A stretch of 64,000 bases of DNA from Crossaster papposus (GCA_037893245.1 JBAIAA010000893.1:496001-560000), one strand, 5' to 3'. Positions 1-10,774 are shown, counted from the first letter of the stretch. Numbers and translations are program-made. The notes: generated from the letters alone by a model not told the origin.

Positions 1-490
1 AGAGGGACCCAATGCTAAAAAGTACTACGAGTGCAATTAGGGGTGAAGTACCCAATACTAAAAATTACTACAGGCATTGCACACAAGTCAGTGAGAGTAC
101 TGCATACCTTTTACTACTAGTAGTAAAAAGTAGCATTAGGTAGGGTTAGGGTTAGGGTTAAAGATAGGCCCTAGTGGGTACTTGGCCGGTTCCGGTTTTT
201 TATTATAATATCTTACTAGGCCGGCGCCCTCTTGAGCCAGCATGAGTTGTTAATGCTCATACTTTCATACTATACAGTAAAGTATACATGATGTAGTTCG
301 TAATTCGAATTTGAAACCCCCTTACTGAAAATGAGAACAAACAAATTCCTAAATGTATTTTCAAATTTCCTTTGAATTTCCTTAGAATACAGGCCGAAGC
401 ATTTGTAGATTAACATTTTCCTGGGAATTTCTCCCAGCCCCCACCAGCCACCCCCCACCCACCAGCCACCCCCCCCCCCCCCCCCCCCCC
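1..490. other. Repeat-rich left edge, no supported gene
   Basis: This stretch holds a perfect 20-bp palindrome (TTTTACTACTAGTAGTAAAA at 109-128), a short telomere-like run at 141-160, and a C-rich/poly-C segment at about 438-491. The minus-strand open frame continues through the poly-C tract, but there it is low-complexity poly-Gly/Trp and is not convincing as coding sequence. Confidence 0.6.
141..160 (+). repeat. Short interstitial telomere-like repeat
   Basis: The run TAGGGTTAGGGTTAGGGTTA is about three units of the TTAGGG telomere repeat used by most metazoans. It is far too short to be a telomere and is flanked by ordinary sequence. It may mark an old break repair or chance. Confidence 0.7.
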
Positions 491-644
491 CGGCATAAAG
501 TTGACTGGACATCGTCGCGAATCTGTTAAACGTACCCTCAATAGGCTGGCCGTCCATCTTTTGAAATGAAGATTCAGCTTCTTCTGACGACATCTGGACC
601 ATCTGTGAAATGTTTGTCTTCTCGGTGGATTCAGAATCGGCCAT
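491..644 (-). CDS. Possible first coding exon, unknown protein
   Basis: On the minus strand an ATG at 644-642 opens about 51 codons beginning MADSESTEKTNISQ, rich in Ser, Glu and Met, and acidic as many intracellular N-termini are. The open frame then runs into a poly-G tract where coding sense is lost, and I found no strong GT donor, although one could lie in the G-rich stretch at about 430-490. A copy of the CCCAACTATAGTTGGG palindromic repeat starts 29 nt upstream of the ATG. No family is recognised. Any downstream exons would lie beyond the left edge of the window. It could equally be a chance open frame. Confidence 0.3.
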
Positions 645-672
645 TTTTACAGAGTAGGTCAAGGGGCTGTTA

Positions 673-781
673 CGTCCCAACTATAGCGGCTTGCCCAACT
701 ATAGTTGGGACTTGCCCAACTATAGTTGGGGCATGCCCAACTGTGATGGCACAGTTGGGCATGCCCAACAATAGTTGGGGA
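673..781 (+). repeat. Palindromic CCCAACTATAGTTGGG repeat, copy 1
   Basis: This is a cluster of the self-complementary unit CCCAACTATAGTTGGG and variants, joined by CTTGC or GCATG spacers. It matches the reverse complement of 9866-9956 over almost its whole length, including the flanking GTTACGTCCCAACTAT start. The same unit also sits inside the 135-bp tandem array at 4333-5547, so this is a dispersed family. Confidence 0.85.
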
Positions 782-1650
782 ATATGCGAGTTGGTGTGTG
801 TTGTTGCGCATGCGCGTAGATACTTTGGGCTATGATTATGTATACACGTTATGCATTATGCATAAGCGAATACAATGAGGATCGGATAGCAGATAAATGT
901 TGTTTGAACATTCCATTTGGCCTTGTAGGGTGAACAAACAACTTGTGCATATATATAAATGCATTTCGATATAGGTAGCGAATATATGTATATAATGTTA
1001 TAGACAATTGGAGGGTCTCTGAGATGACCGTTGAAATTGTACAGTGAATAGAAGTGACGGCGGCAAGCACAATTTCTGAATATCACTCCTCTGGGAACTG
1101 CCTCCCCTCCCGCCGTTAATTTGGTAGGCCTGGTCAAAGTTAAAACATTCATTGGATGGCCTTTTGCGGATGGGTTTCGTAAAGAATGTGCCAAAAAAAA
1201 CACTGAATAAATGATATTTCGGTATGCCGAGGCCATAATTATCTAATTGGCATCCCAAGATACAGCTGTCTGGTATCGTTTCCCATTATTTAAAGGGGGA
1301 GAGAGGGGGAAGGGGGGGGGGGGAGAGGGGTTCTCATATTTGTCATTTCTTTTATAAAATTATAGTACATGTATATGGTTTTCCCACTTAATTTTGGGTT
1401 TATAATTTGTTTTTTTTTGCGTTGGTGTGGTTGACAACGGTTTAAATAACACATTATAAACACAAGTACAATGTGCAAGAGTCATTTATTTCTTTTTATT
1501 CATAAAAATAACTAAACAGCTGCACGTTATTGGTTCAAAATATATTAATTTCAAAATGTTGAAATCGGCAAGATATTTATAAAGCCAGAGGTGTATATAA
1601 AAACGTGCCATGTTATTTTTGTGAAAGAAGCACCATACCAGTTGGTAACA

Positions 1651-1800
1651 TTGTCAGGTTGGCGTAGCGGTTCTTTTCTCGCCTTCCACCGCTGTGACCC
1701 AGGTTCAAATCCAGCCTGGGCCAATATATGGATTGGGTTTTCCTCTCGCCTCTAAAACTAACTTTTATATTTGGTTTACTTATTTCACATTAAAATTGAA
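1651..1800 (+). mobile_element. tRNA-derived SINE
   Basis: The segment has an A-box-like TTGGCGTAGCGG at 1659-1670 and a B box GGTTCAAATCC at 1702-1712, the spacing of an internal Pol III promoter. It is followed by SINE-body-like sequence (CCTGGGCCAATATATGGATT). No good tRNA cloverleaf or CCA-adjacent acceptor stem is visible, so it reads as a SINE head and not a functional tRNA gene. The 3' limit is approximate. Confidence 0.6.
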
Positions 1801-2467
1801 ACTGGCGGTCCAAAAACCAAAAGGTTTCAATGTACAGTATTGCACCATGGTTGGACTAAAGCAAGACTTGCTGTCAGATCTAAGGTTACGATTATATTAG
1901 TTTTGGCTGGCGGGAGCATATTTCTATATATCTTTCTAAAGGTTATAAAATTATATAAAACATAATACGTAGTAAAAAAAACCACATACAAATATAGATT
2001 GTGTAGAATGTCAGAACGATATGGAACAACCCCAAAAGGAAAATAAATCTAGTCAGCCGATGCAAAAGAATAACAATTTCAAGCAGCATGGGTGCATTAA
2101 TTGTCTCATACAAAAATAAATTAAAAATCACATATAAAGTTTAAAGGTTTTAACATTTATAGCCACATCTGTGACTGACAACCCTATAGTCGTATGATTT
2201 AATAAAATTAATGCCCGTCAGGTTGTATTTTAGCTGTCTAAGATCTTTTTTTCTTTTTTTCTTTTTTACAAAATAGGAAAACAAAATATTTCTGACTTGT
2301 TTTGACTTAGTTTACCAGAAAAGTATGAATGGGAATAAATATGTAGTTGGCCGGTATTAAAATTATGTTGAAAACCGGCTCATGGGCCTGGACATTGTTG
2401 ATGTCCTCGCCTTTGACTCGGGCATTAGCGCGTCCATTGTTGTTTGTATGTTTTATATTATACAGAG

Positions 2468-2609
2468 ATTGAATGCTTCGAGTGGTGTATTAAAACTAGC
2501 CTCCCGAGGTGATCCATGGAGCCTTCTGTTTTCGCCTCGGGAAAATGGAATGCTCCATGGATCACCAAGGGAGGCTAGTTTTACTACACCACAAGATAAA
2601 GCATTCAAT
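2468..2609. repeat. 142-bp foldback repeat
   Basis: The arms ATTGAATGCTT...AAGCATTCAAT enclose further paired blocks: GTGGTGTA with TACACCAC, ACTAGCCTCC with GGAGGCTAGT, and GGTGATCCATGGAGC with GCTCCATGGATCACC. Almost the whole unit is self-complementary, like a foldback MITE. The open frame crossing it is a by-product. Confidence 0.85.
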
Positions 2610-3110
2610 ATTTGTTTTATAACACCTCACCCACAGATTCTGCTTGGTTTTAATTTTGTTTAATTATTTAAATCTAAATACAGTTAAAATGAACTTTGAT
2701 TTAAATACAAAATTGGTGGGAAATATCTTTGCTCTTTTCTAAACCACCCCTTCACGAAATGTTTGAATCCAGCTCTGTAGCGCTGGCTCTTTGGAACAAT
2801 ATGCGTTACACGCAACGCTCAAACCAGCATACATTTGCACACAAATACCGCACCATGGGTATAGTACTTTGGTTGCTACGGGTATAGTACTTTGGTTGCT
2901 ATGATATAGTACTTTTGGCCGTGCACAGAAAGATAGTAAAAATAGCAAATAGCATGTGACTAGCTCTCGGTCAATCAAGACACAGAATGTGTGGGTGAGG
3001 TGTTATAATAACCTCTAGTCTCCAGGTAAACATTTCTGGTATAAACTTTTACTTTATAAAAAAATTACTTAAAACTGGATTTCTGTCTTTTGACTGTATG
3101 GACTGGAGTC

Positions 3111-6100
3111 TCAACAGTATGATGCACAAACATCTTGTACCAGAAGTTCAGCTTGTACACGATTCAACTTTTCTTTGTACTGTATGATGGCTAGCGCAAT
3201 CTGAAAGCAAAAATAACATTTCAACACTGAATCCTCGGTATTTGACAATGTTTTGCACCAACAACTCAAAAGGTCATCACAGCGATTTTAAAATAACAAA
3301 AATATAAAAAAGAATTCAATTGGAGTAATTTTTTTTAAGAACATGGCCAGTGAGGCAGCTGCCTGTTCAGTCCATTTTGCAGTGCAGCTACTGGACGAAG
3401 GCTGCTGTGCAGTTATGTGTATAATATCAGCGTCAAGGGGGTAATAATAATAATAATGATAGTAAATGTATAAACTGCCCTTTATGTATTTTTTATATTT
3501 TAAGCTTGGTTCATACTTGCGAATGCGTATGCAAAGCAAATTTGTCAAGGTTACAGAGAACGTTACAATTAAACTTCAGTAAATTATTGCCACACGAAAT
3601 TCGCTTCGCATTCGTATGCAATATGAACCCGGCTTCAAACTGCAAGAACCATAAATTAAAACTAGCATCAACTAGCATCAATACTACTGGAAAGCTTAAT
3701 TCGTTACCTCTGGTGTGTACCCCTCCAGTATAAGGTTCTTATCAACATCTGGCAGACATGTGCTGACCTCTCCTGCGAGTTGCAAGTACTGCAAGAACAA
3801 GATACCAGAAATTCCTTTTGTAAGAACAAAATATGTGATATTCTCATAATGTACGCATTTCTTGCAAATGTATTGTCCAGTGTACTGCATGTCCTCTATT
3901 CGTTTTCTTGAACTCCTGTTCTATATAGCCTACCACTGCACTGCAGATATTTCATGGCGAAGAAATGCAATATACCAGCTGGGCAATGATCACTGGTTTA
4001 AAAGAAGATGAAACACCCAATGGACAAAACATATAATAATCAATACAAATAAATAAAATGTGTCAGAGTAATTTTGTTTCTTGTCTAATTCAATTGCTAC
4101 ACACAGCACATCAATTTGGTAGATAAATGTTTCCAATGAACTTATACTGATTTATAGTTGGAAGATTAAACTTACTAAATCCTGGGAGAAAAGTATGCCT
4201 GGATTGTTGACATTGACCCGTGCTTGTTGTGAAGATGTTCTCCAAGATTTACGCTTGCCTTCTTTCAGCTGCTTTAGTAGAGTCTTTAAAAGCAATAAAA
4301 ACATTTTAAACTATATGCGAGACTTACGACCCAGCACCTATTGTACCTGCCCAACTATGGTTAGGACTGACGGACAAATGGTCTGTCAGTCCCAAGTAGT
4401 GTTTGACTATGCCCCAACTATATGCGAGATTTACGACCCTGTAGCTCAGTTCAAACTATAGTTGGGCAGCACCTATTGTACCTGCCCAACTATAGTTAGG
4501 ACTGACGGACAAATGGTCTGTCAGTCCCAAGTAGTGTTTGACTATGCCCCAACTATATGCGAGATTTACGACCCTGTAGCGCAGTTCAAACTATAGTTGG
4601 GCAGCACCTATTGTACCTGCCCAACTATGGTTAGGACTGACGGACAAATGGTCTGTCAGTCCCAAGTAGTGTTTGACTATGCCCCAACTATATGCGAGAT
4701 TTACGACCCTGTAGCGCAGTTCAAACTATAGTTGGGCAGCACCTATTGTACCTGCCCAACTATGGTTAGGACTGACGGACAAATGGTCTGTCAGTCCCAA
4801 GTAGTGTTTGACTATGCCCCAACTATATGCGAGATTTACGACCCTGTAGCGCAGTTCAAACTATAGTTGGGCAGCACCTATTGTACCTGCCCAACTATGG
4901 TTAGGACTGACGGACAAATGGTCTGTCAGTCCCAAGTAGTGTTTGACTATGCCCCAACTATATGCGAGATTTACGACCCTGTAGCGCAGTTCAAACTATA
5001 GTTGGGCAGCACCTATTGTACCTGCCCAACTATGGTTAGGACTGACGGACAAATGGTCTGTCAGTCCCAAGTAGTGTTTGACTATGCCCCAACTATATGC
5101 GAGATTTACGACCCTGTAGCGCAGTTCAAACTATAGTTGGGCAGCACCTATTGTACCTGCCCAACTATAGTTAGGACTGACGGACAAATGGTCTGTCAGT
5201 CCCAAGTAGTGTTTGACTATGCCCCAACTATATGCGAGATTTACGACCCTGTAGCTCAGTTCAAACTATAGTTGGGCAGCACCTATTGTACCTGCCCAAC
5301 TATGGTTAGGACTGACGGACAAATGGTCTGTCAGTCCCAATTAGTGTTTGACTATGCCCCAACTATATGCGAGATTTACGACCCTGTAGCGCAGTTCAAA
5401 CTATAGTTGGGCAGCACCTATTGTACCTGCCCAACTATGGTTAGGACTGACGGACAAATGGTCTGTCAGTCCCAAGTAGTGTTTGACTATGCCCCAACTA
5501 TATGCGAGACTTACGACCCAGTAGCTCAGTTCAAACTATAGTTGGGCATTACCGTAGTTGGGGTGTATAATTAAAGTTTGACTGTGAAGATTTGATGATT
5601 AAATTTCCAGGCATTACCTTGTGATTGACTTTTCGCATAACACCGCCAACTCTTTCTGCATCCTCATAGAACGTTGCACTGAAAAAAGTCATAACAAATT
5701 GGAGATGTTAATACAGATGGGTATCTTGCACAAACCTTAACACCAAAAAGATATATTTCTTTATGGTTGATATTGCAGGAAAAAATACTTGAAAAAAAAA
5801 TGTATTAACTACTACTAGATAGAAAGCATATGTGCACTATTTCACATGTACAGGGCAAGAAACGTATGCATATTTCAAATTCACAAAGTTATGCAAAAAT
5901 TAGCACTGTGCATAGACAGCAACAAATTCAACACGAGTTGATCATGTTTCTCAGGTGTTGACTGAAAACAAAGACATCTTGATTTTTTACAGCCAAGGGT
6001 GTGCATTTTCAGCTGATCAACATTAAAACTGATGATATAAAAAATATATATGTTTACTAACTCCTGGCATTTGTATGGACGAAGCTTGTGGCATCCACAA

Positions 6101-6200
6101 TGGAAAGTCTTAGTGCCGGGGTAGCTGGATGTTTGGATACCAATACACGCATCGTGGTACCACTGATGGCATTTGCTGCAAGAAATCCACCCATCTAGCA
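3111..6200 (-). CDS. Integrase-like gene, 3' half: PHD-like finger and C-terminus
   Basis: Six minus-strand exons with matching phases: 6200-6058, 5961-5885, 5678-5618, 4283-4176, 3788-3708 and 3200-3111, ending in TGA. All introns are GT-AG; the donor after 5885 (TTT|GTGAAT) is weak but the only one that fits the phase. The first exon has a PHD/zinc-ribbon-like pattern (CSKCHQWYHDACIG, then FHCGCH), as in chromatin readers and some transposon-derived proteins. Later exons carry a basic stretch (KEGKRKSW) and a predicted helical tail ending VCASYC. I do not recognise this C-terminal domain. It is taken as the continuation of the integrase-like exons upstream because strand, order and spacing fit, but the join from 6315 to 6200 is out of phase (0 into 1). 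Either an exon is missing, the gene is broken, or these are two genes. The 135-bp array lies in the intron 5617-4284. Confidence 0.6.
4333..5547. repeat. Tandem array, nine copies of 135 bp
   Basis: The phrase AGCACCTATTGTACCTGCCC recurs at 4333, 4468, 4603, 4738, 4873, 5008, 5143, 5278 and 5413, exactly 135 bp apart and nearly identical. Each unit contains an imperfect palindrome around GACGGACAAATGGTCTGTC and the split unit ACTATAGTTGGGC...GCCCAACTAT, linking it to the dispersed family at 673 and 9866. It lies in an intron of the minus-strand integrase-like gene. The edges fade at about 4312 and 5565. Open frames across it are by-products. Confidence 0.95.
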
Positions 6201-6314
6201 CTTGTCCATTGGTATGAATAATTCAATGCATGTGATCAATGACCCACCAATCAGATGATGGGTATTCAGGTGTTGTATAATGTTTATGTGAAAGAAATGC
6301 TGTGTCCAACTTAC

Positions 6315-9300
6315 CTGACCACGTTGATTGAATCCTGGAGAGATAATCGGGTTGAGTGTTGTAGGAGGCTTCTGTCTCTTGTGCAGCTGGCAGGCTGTGC
6401 AAAGAGAGCATAACCTTTCAACAGCCTTACGAGGTATCAATGCATACCTGGATTTGATCTGGAAATGAAAGAATGTGTACATTGTAGTTGTACAAGAATG
6501 AATGAATGAACTAAAGTACAAGTTTTAGTAAAAAAATTCATGTCTGTTCAAAACGTTAATTTAATTAACCCTCCTAATGTTATAAATCTAGTGGTGGGAT
6601 TTAAAACCGAATGTTTTGATATTAGATGTTAATTCCACTATTCAAATTCGATTTTGAAAACATTCAAACCAACCTAACCAAAAATTATGACTTCCATTTT
6701 TTGGACACAGCTGAAAGAAAACAACTGCAACATCCTCCAATGTGCTTCATGGTCTCCGATTGTAACTGCATTCACTTTATACTAGTGGTTTCTTTAGCCT
6801 GCCCATTTGACTTATCAGCAAGTTCCCCCCAATTTTTTCCACTCAGTACAGCTCTCGAGTGTTTTGTTAAGGACCCAGTGGTCACTGAATCCTGCAAACG
6901 ATACAGAGTCTATGGGGGAACTTTGCTCATCACTTTTTGTTGGCATGATTGTGAGCTGGATGAGAACTTCCAGTGAAATCAAATAATAGGTATTCGGTTA
7001 TACACAAAATAGGAAAACCTAATTTTGAAACCTTCAATTTCACAGCCAGCGCTGTGAAACAACTTTCTCATCAACAGAAGATTTTAATGTGCTTTCCTGT
7101 CAGTGGCTGCTTCAACTAATTAACCATTTGACCACAGGATGTGGGCCTGTGCCTAGCATTCCTGGGCAAACTATTAAGGGATTATAAGGGGCAATAAACA
7201 AGAGTAGCTAGAAAACCTAATGAATAATAATGAGTTAGGGGCAGTGGGTATGGTCATCATGGTGATTACTTTAGCAGAGGATTGAAATGTGGTTGATCCT
7301 GTGCAAGTAAAGGAAAGATTTTCTCACAGTGGCTCTACAGTACTTTAGTTTATAAATGTACATGTACACAAGTATAAAAACAAAGAAAATATCGATTTAT
7401 ACTTGGAAATAGAATTGATCCAGAATATGTCAAAAAGCTATCCTGTCGACAGGAAATTGTAGAGTTTTCAAAAACACTAACGGTTTGATATACATGTAAG
7501 GTTAAAGATTGCTGAAAAATATAATTGAAATATTTCACCGGTTACATAAAAATATTTTCAAACTATCATCAATTTGAGTGTTATAAACAAACAATTAACC
7601 AAGGTTATTGTCCTGTTGTCCTCACCACCAAAAATGAAAAAAAAAGTATTACAAATACAGACAGTAATTTTGTTATTTTGGAAATGCTTGTTGGGTTATT
7701 GAAAAGTTTAAACTTTTATATTTTAAGAACAAATACAATATCATGGTTATAACAACAAAATTTGAGGTCCCAAGTCTTTGTACTATTAGTATTACATGTA
7801 TGGTACACATTATAATGATACAAATCAAATTAGTCTCTTACTGCTTCGTAAGTCCTCCTACTACTTCCATGGCCAACAACATCATGATGAACACCCCTTA
7901 TAACACCATAGAAATCTTCGTAGCACACCACTCTCTTGAATGTATCATTCTAATTTATAAAAGAAATAATATGTACATTAGTAACCCTGACTCCCTAGGG
8001 TGTGTGCAAAATCATATTGTTTTTGGAGGATTGTGACTTTTAGGGGTTAAACTAGCTATATAGCTATAGTATGGTACAACAGAGTAAAAAATATATGTTT
8101 CAACATTTGTTTTTAAATATGTGGTTGGCAAGTTTTAAACATAAGTTTAAATTAAAACTGGCTTTATCGAAAACTCTGTTTATCACTTGATGAACAGTGA
8201 TAAACAGAGTTTTTCGGCGGGGTGATAAACATAGTTTTTCTGTCGAAAAACTCTGTTTATCACTCGATAAACAGAGTTTTTCGAGATAAACAGTGTTTAT
8301 CAACTGATAAACACTGTTTATAAAACTCTGTTTATCGGCGAAAAACAGAGTTTTTCGAGATAAACAGTGTTTATCAACTGATAAACACTGTTTATAAAAC
8401 TCTGTTTATCGGCGAAAAACAGTGTTTATCGAGATAAACTTTGTTTATCAAGTGATAAACATAGTTTTTCTCGAAAAACAGTGTTTATCCGACTGTTTAT
8501 CGCCGATAAACAGTGTTTATGACCGATAAACACTGTTTATCGAATTATTGGGCATTTGGCTTGCCATACCCATGCCCATTGTCTGATTATGTTGTCTGGA
8601 AAGAAATTATTTAACTCGCTAAACTCACTGCTGAATTAATTTACGATCCCACGGACCCAAACCTGGAATGTGGTTTTGAAACCCGATATCTGCAGGAGAG
8701 GTATTTGCTTCCATTGTATAAACTCTGTGGTCAAAGAGCTGGCCGAAAACATCTGCGGTCGGTCGGCGACTTTTGCTACATTTCATGTTACATTTCCTGT
8801 CAGCTCACGCAAAGGATTTAGTTCGTTGAACCTTATTTATTTTGGAAATAGACGGCCATGCATTGTAGGCGTGCAATTGTGCATTTGGGAGCGGCAAGTC
8901 AATTAATTTCCTGTCGTTGCATTTTAGGACCACAACTTACTCGCGAGTACTTATTGCCACTCGGGCTGGCACGAGTACTCGAATAGTTGAAAAACCGCGA
9001 GTATAGTTTAACGAGTATAGTAAAAACTGATTACGAGTAGTGACATAATCGAGTAAAATACACAATGATTTGTCATTACTACAAATCATGGTGTATTTTA
9101 TTTAATTTTGCACCTGTAACATAAAATATCAAAGATATGATCGAGGGATATATAGTGGAAGGTTTCTAGACGGAAAAGACCATGTGCCAATATTTAATCG
9201 CCGTGAAAACTTCGCAGCTAGCTGGTCCAGTCAAATTTGCACAAGGGTTGAAGGGTGTCAATTTGTGATCACCTTTATTATTAACGCAAATTACGGTGTG

Positions 9301-9750
9301 CCCAAATTTTAAATTGTGCATTGAAATTAGCATTCATTTTTCACGGGATGTCTCATTCAAAAGCTCATAACAAATACATGTGCAATGCTAGAAAATTATC
9401 AATTCAATTTGAAAATCTATTTTCCAGGGTGCAACCCCTAGTAAAACTAAAGCACGGACACACGTGCACCAACTTTAAATAAGAAGAAAACAATATTCCA
9501 AAAAACTTACGACTCCTCGTACAGCAACGTAGTCTTCATCGTCTACGTTGACACATACAAGGCTGTGTTTTTCGACACAGTGCTTGAGTAAACGACGCTG
9601 TGATTCCGGCTCCAATTCGAAGCTTCCCTGCTGTAGACATCTGAGTATTATCTGCAATTTTTCTCTGCTGAAAACAGGACTTGTCCTTGAGTTACTGAAC
9701 TGTTCGGTACAAAATCTGTCAAACACTTCAATGTCAGATGCTTCTTCCAT
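6315..9750 (-). CDS. Integrase-like gene, 5' half: H2C2 zinc-binding domain
   Basis: Three phase-0 minus-strand exons: 9750-9511 (80 codons from MEEASDIEVF), 7949-7842 (36 codons) and 6458-6315 (48 codons), with donors GTC|GTAAGT, GCA|GTAAGAG and CAG|GTAAGT. Together they encode about 164 residues. The second and third exons give an HHCC integrase zinc-binding domain: VHHDVVGHG, then CSLCTACQLHK, followed by PIISPGFNQRGQ. That ending is typical of KRBA2-like and related transposon integrases just before the catalytic core, which normally starts VDLID. No such core follows: only about 115 nt separate this exon from the PHD-like exon. An in-frame upstream ATG (MYNMCAISLVVSAA) is possible, but MEEASD looks the more natural start. 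Likely a domesticated or decayed integrase; catalytic activity is not expected. Confidence 0.7.
6459..7841. other. Intron of the integrase-like gene
   Basis: This holds mostly AT-rich sequence. A plus-strand open frame at 6626-6976 ends in a protein-like stretch (RYRVYGGTLLITFCWHDC), but it has no recognisable domain or splice context, so it is not called. Confidence 0.5.
8164..8542. repeat. Dense nested-palindrome array (GATAAACA units)
   Basis: About 380 bp are built almost entirely from GATAAACAGTGTTTATC, GATAAACAGAGTTTTTCG and their complements, alternating in direct and inverted order. The sequence can fold into many alternative hairpins or a large cruciform. Spacing is irregular, so it is not a simple tandem repeat. 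It lies in the first intron of the minus-strand integrase-like gene. Confidence 0.9.
9054..9100. repeat. Hairpin, about 19-bp arms
   Basis: TAAAATACAC-A-ATGATTTGT pairs with ACAAATCAT-G-GTGTATTTTA around a 7-nt loop, with a single mismatch. It closes a segment with many scattered GAGTA motifs (8938-9060), probably the remnant of a small foldback element. Confidence 0.75.
9335..9443 (+). repeat. Dispersed repeat also at about 56055-56162
   Basis: Shared blocks include TCTCATTC-AAAGCTCAT, CTAGAAAAT, TCAATTCAATTT and the ending CAGGGTGCAACCCC. The two copies are in the same orientation and clearly diverged. No terminal inverted repeat is evident. Confidence 0.7.
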
Positions 9751-9865
9751 GGCTGCAGAAACCACTAATGAGATCGCGCACATGTTATACATCAAGTTCA
9801 AGCAATAATTTATTGTAATTGTATGCATGATATGCACGAGTATTGAGCCCCCCTGTGGCGTTTCT

Positions 9866-9956
9866 CCCCAACTTAAGTTGGGCATGCCCAACTGTAACGA
9901 CACAGTTGGGCATACCCCAACTATAGTTGGGCAAGCCGCAATAGTTGGGACGTAAC
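9866..9956 (-). repeat. Palindromic CCCAACTATAGTTGGG repeat, copy 2
   Basis: This is an inverted copy of 673-781, made of CCCAACTTAAGTTGGG and CCCAACTATAGTTGGG palindromes with GCATG and GCAAGCCGC spacers. It lies about 117 nt upstream of the integrase-like gene's ATG, between that gene and the divergent plus-strand ORF. Confidence 0.85.
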
Positions 9957-10399
9957 AGGGCTTAGTTCTAGCATGGCGGGCACGAGGAGTACTGCACGTA
10001 TCATCGGTATGGCGTGTCGAACGGTGCAATGTTCGGTGTTTCACACAATAGCTCTTTCTGGCGGCCATCTTCGTGCGTAGGGGAACGCAACTGTGTATAA
10101 TCATATTTATTTGTAAATCATTGCACACATATTTGAAAATCGCACATTAAATATTTATAAAACATTGCACATATATTTTGAACATCGCAAAAACAAAAGT
10201 CGAACATTGCAACGTTTGACACGCCATAGTCACGTGCATTCCGAGATATGTTTACATTTTCGACTTTTGTAAACACGTGGCTAATTATAGAAGCTGTATC
10301 ACATGACTAGCCACGTGATCTATCTGTATGGTTCGCAAGCTGTCTGTGACACTAGTGACAGTGTCGGTCATCAAATCACTTTACCTACGGTCAGTAAAA

Positions 10400-10774
10400 A
10401 TGTCGATTATTTGCAGGAGATTAACAAACAACATCGGTAATTTTCTCCACAAACTTTCCCCATGTCCCGTTTGCGATGGTCATGTCAATCTATTCTGCCG
10501 ATTCGTTCGTCCGAGTAGTGAATCTTTCCCCCGAAATGCAGCCAAGGAAATGCAAAATACGGGGAGCGCAGCTGACCCTACTGGCACTGCTGCTGACGGC
10601 AGTCCGAAGCCTCATCAACAACGGGTTCATCAGCTTCCCGATTACAACACGGACGTGAACGTGCACGAGCACAGACTGAAGAGACCGGAAAAACATCCTC
10701 CGCTAAGGAAGAGATGGGACGGGCTGGACGAACTGAAAGCTCGAACGAAGGCAAGATACAAACAGAAAATATAA
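10400..10774 (+). CDS. Small ORF, unknown function
   Basis: An ATG at 10400 opens a 124-codon frame (MSIICRRLTNNIGNF...) ending in a strongly basic tail (RKRWDGLDELKARTKARYKQKI) at TAA 10774. A second frame overlaps it: ATG 10536-TGA 10658 encodes MQPRKCKIRGAQLTLLALLL, a basic start followed by a hydrophobic segment like a membrane anchor or signal peptide. The hydrophobic N-terminus of one frame and basic C-terminus of the other would make a sensible small membrane protein if a one-base shift or an error lay near 10650, but that is conjecture. It could also include a 5' exon of the ArsS gene: GAC|GTGAAC at about 10654 is in the right phase but is a poor donor. It is divergent from the integrase-like gene. 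Confidence 0.35.
   Translation: MSIICRRLTNNIGNFLHKLSPCPVCDGHVNLFCRFVRPSSESFPRNAAKEMQNTGSAADPTGTAADGSPKPHQQRVHQLPDYNTDVNVHEHRLKRPEKHPPLRKRWDGLDELKARTKARYKQKI

Larger units (their letters stand above)
782..3110. other. Gene-poor repeat region
   Basis: No coding exon could be supported. The region holds a poly-G run at about 1311-1322, a tRNA-derived SINE at about 1651-1800, a long foldback at 2468-2609, and a second inverted pair (ACACCTCACCCACA near 2625-2640 against TGTGGGTGAGGTGT near 2988-3003) that probably bounds another short element. Confidence 0.6.

Noticed and set aside
141..160. A chromosome end
   Set aside because: Only about three telomere units, with ordinary sequence on both sides.
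1651..1735. A functional tRNA gene
   Set aside because: A and B boxes are present but no acceptor stem or anticodon arm pairs properly; it fits a SINE head better.
4312..5565. A regularly spaced repeat array like a CRISPR
   Set aside because: Units are 135 bp, contiguous and nearly identical with no unique spacers, in an animal intron. It is a satellite array.
6626..6976. Plus-strand open frame in the integrase-like gene's intron
   Set aside because: The end looks protein-like, but there is no recognised domain and no matching splice sites or neighbouring exons.
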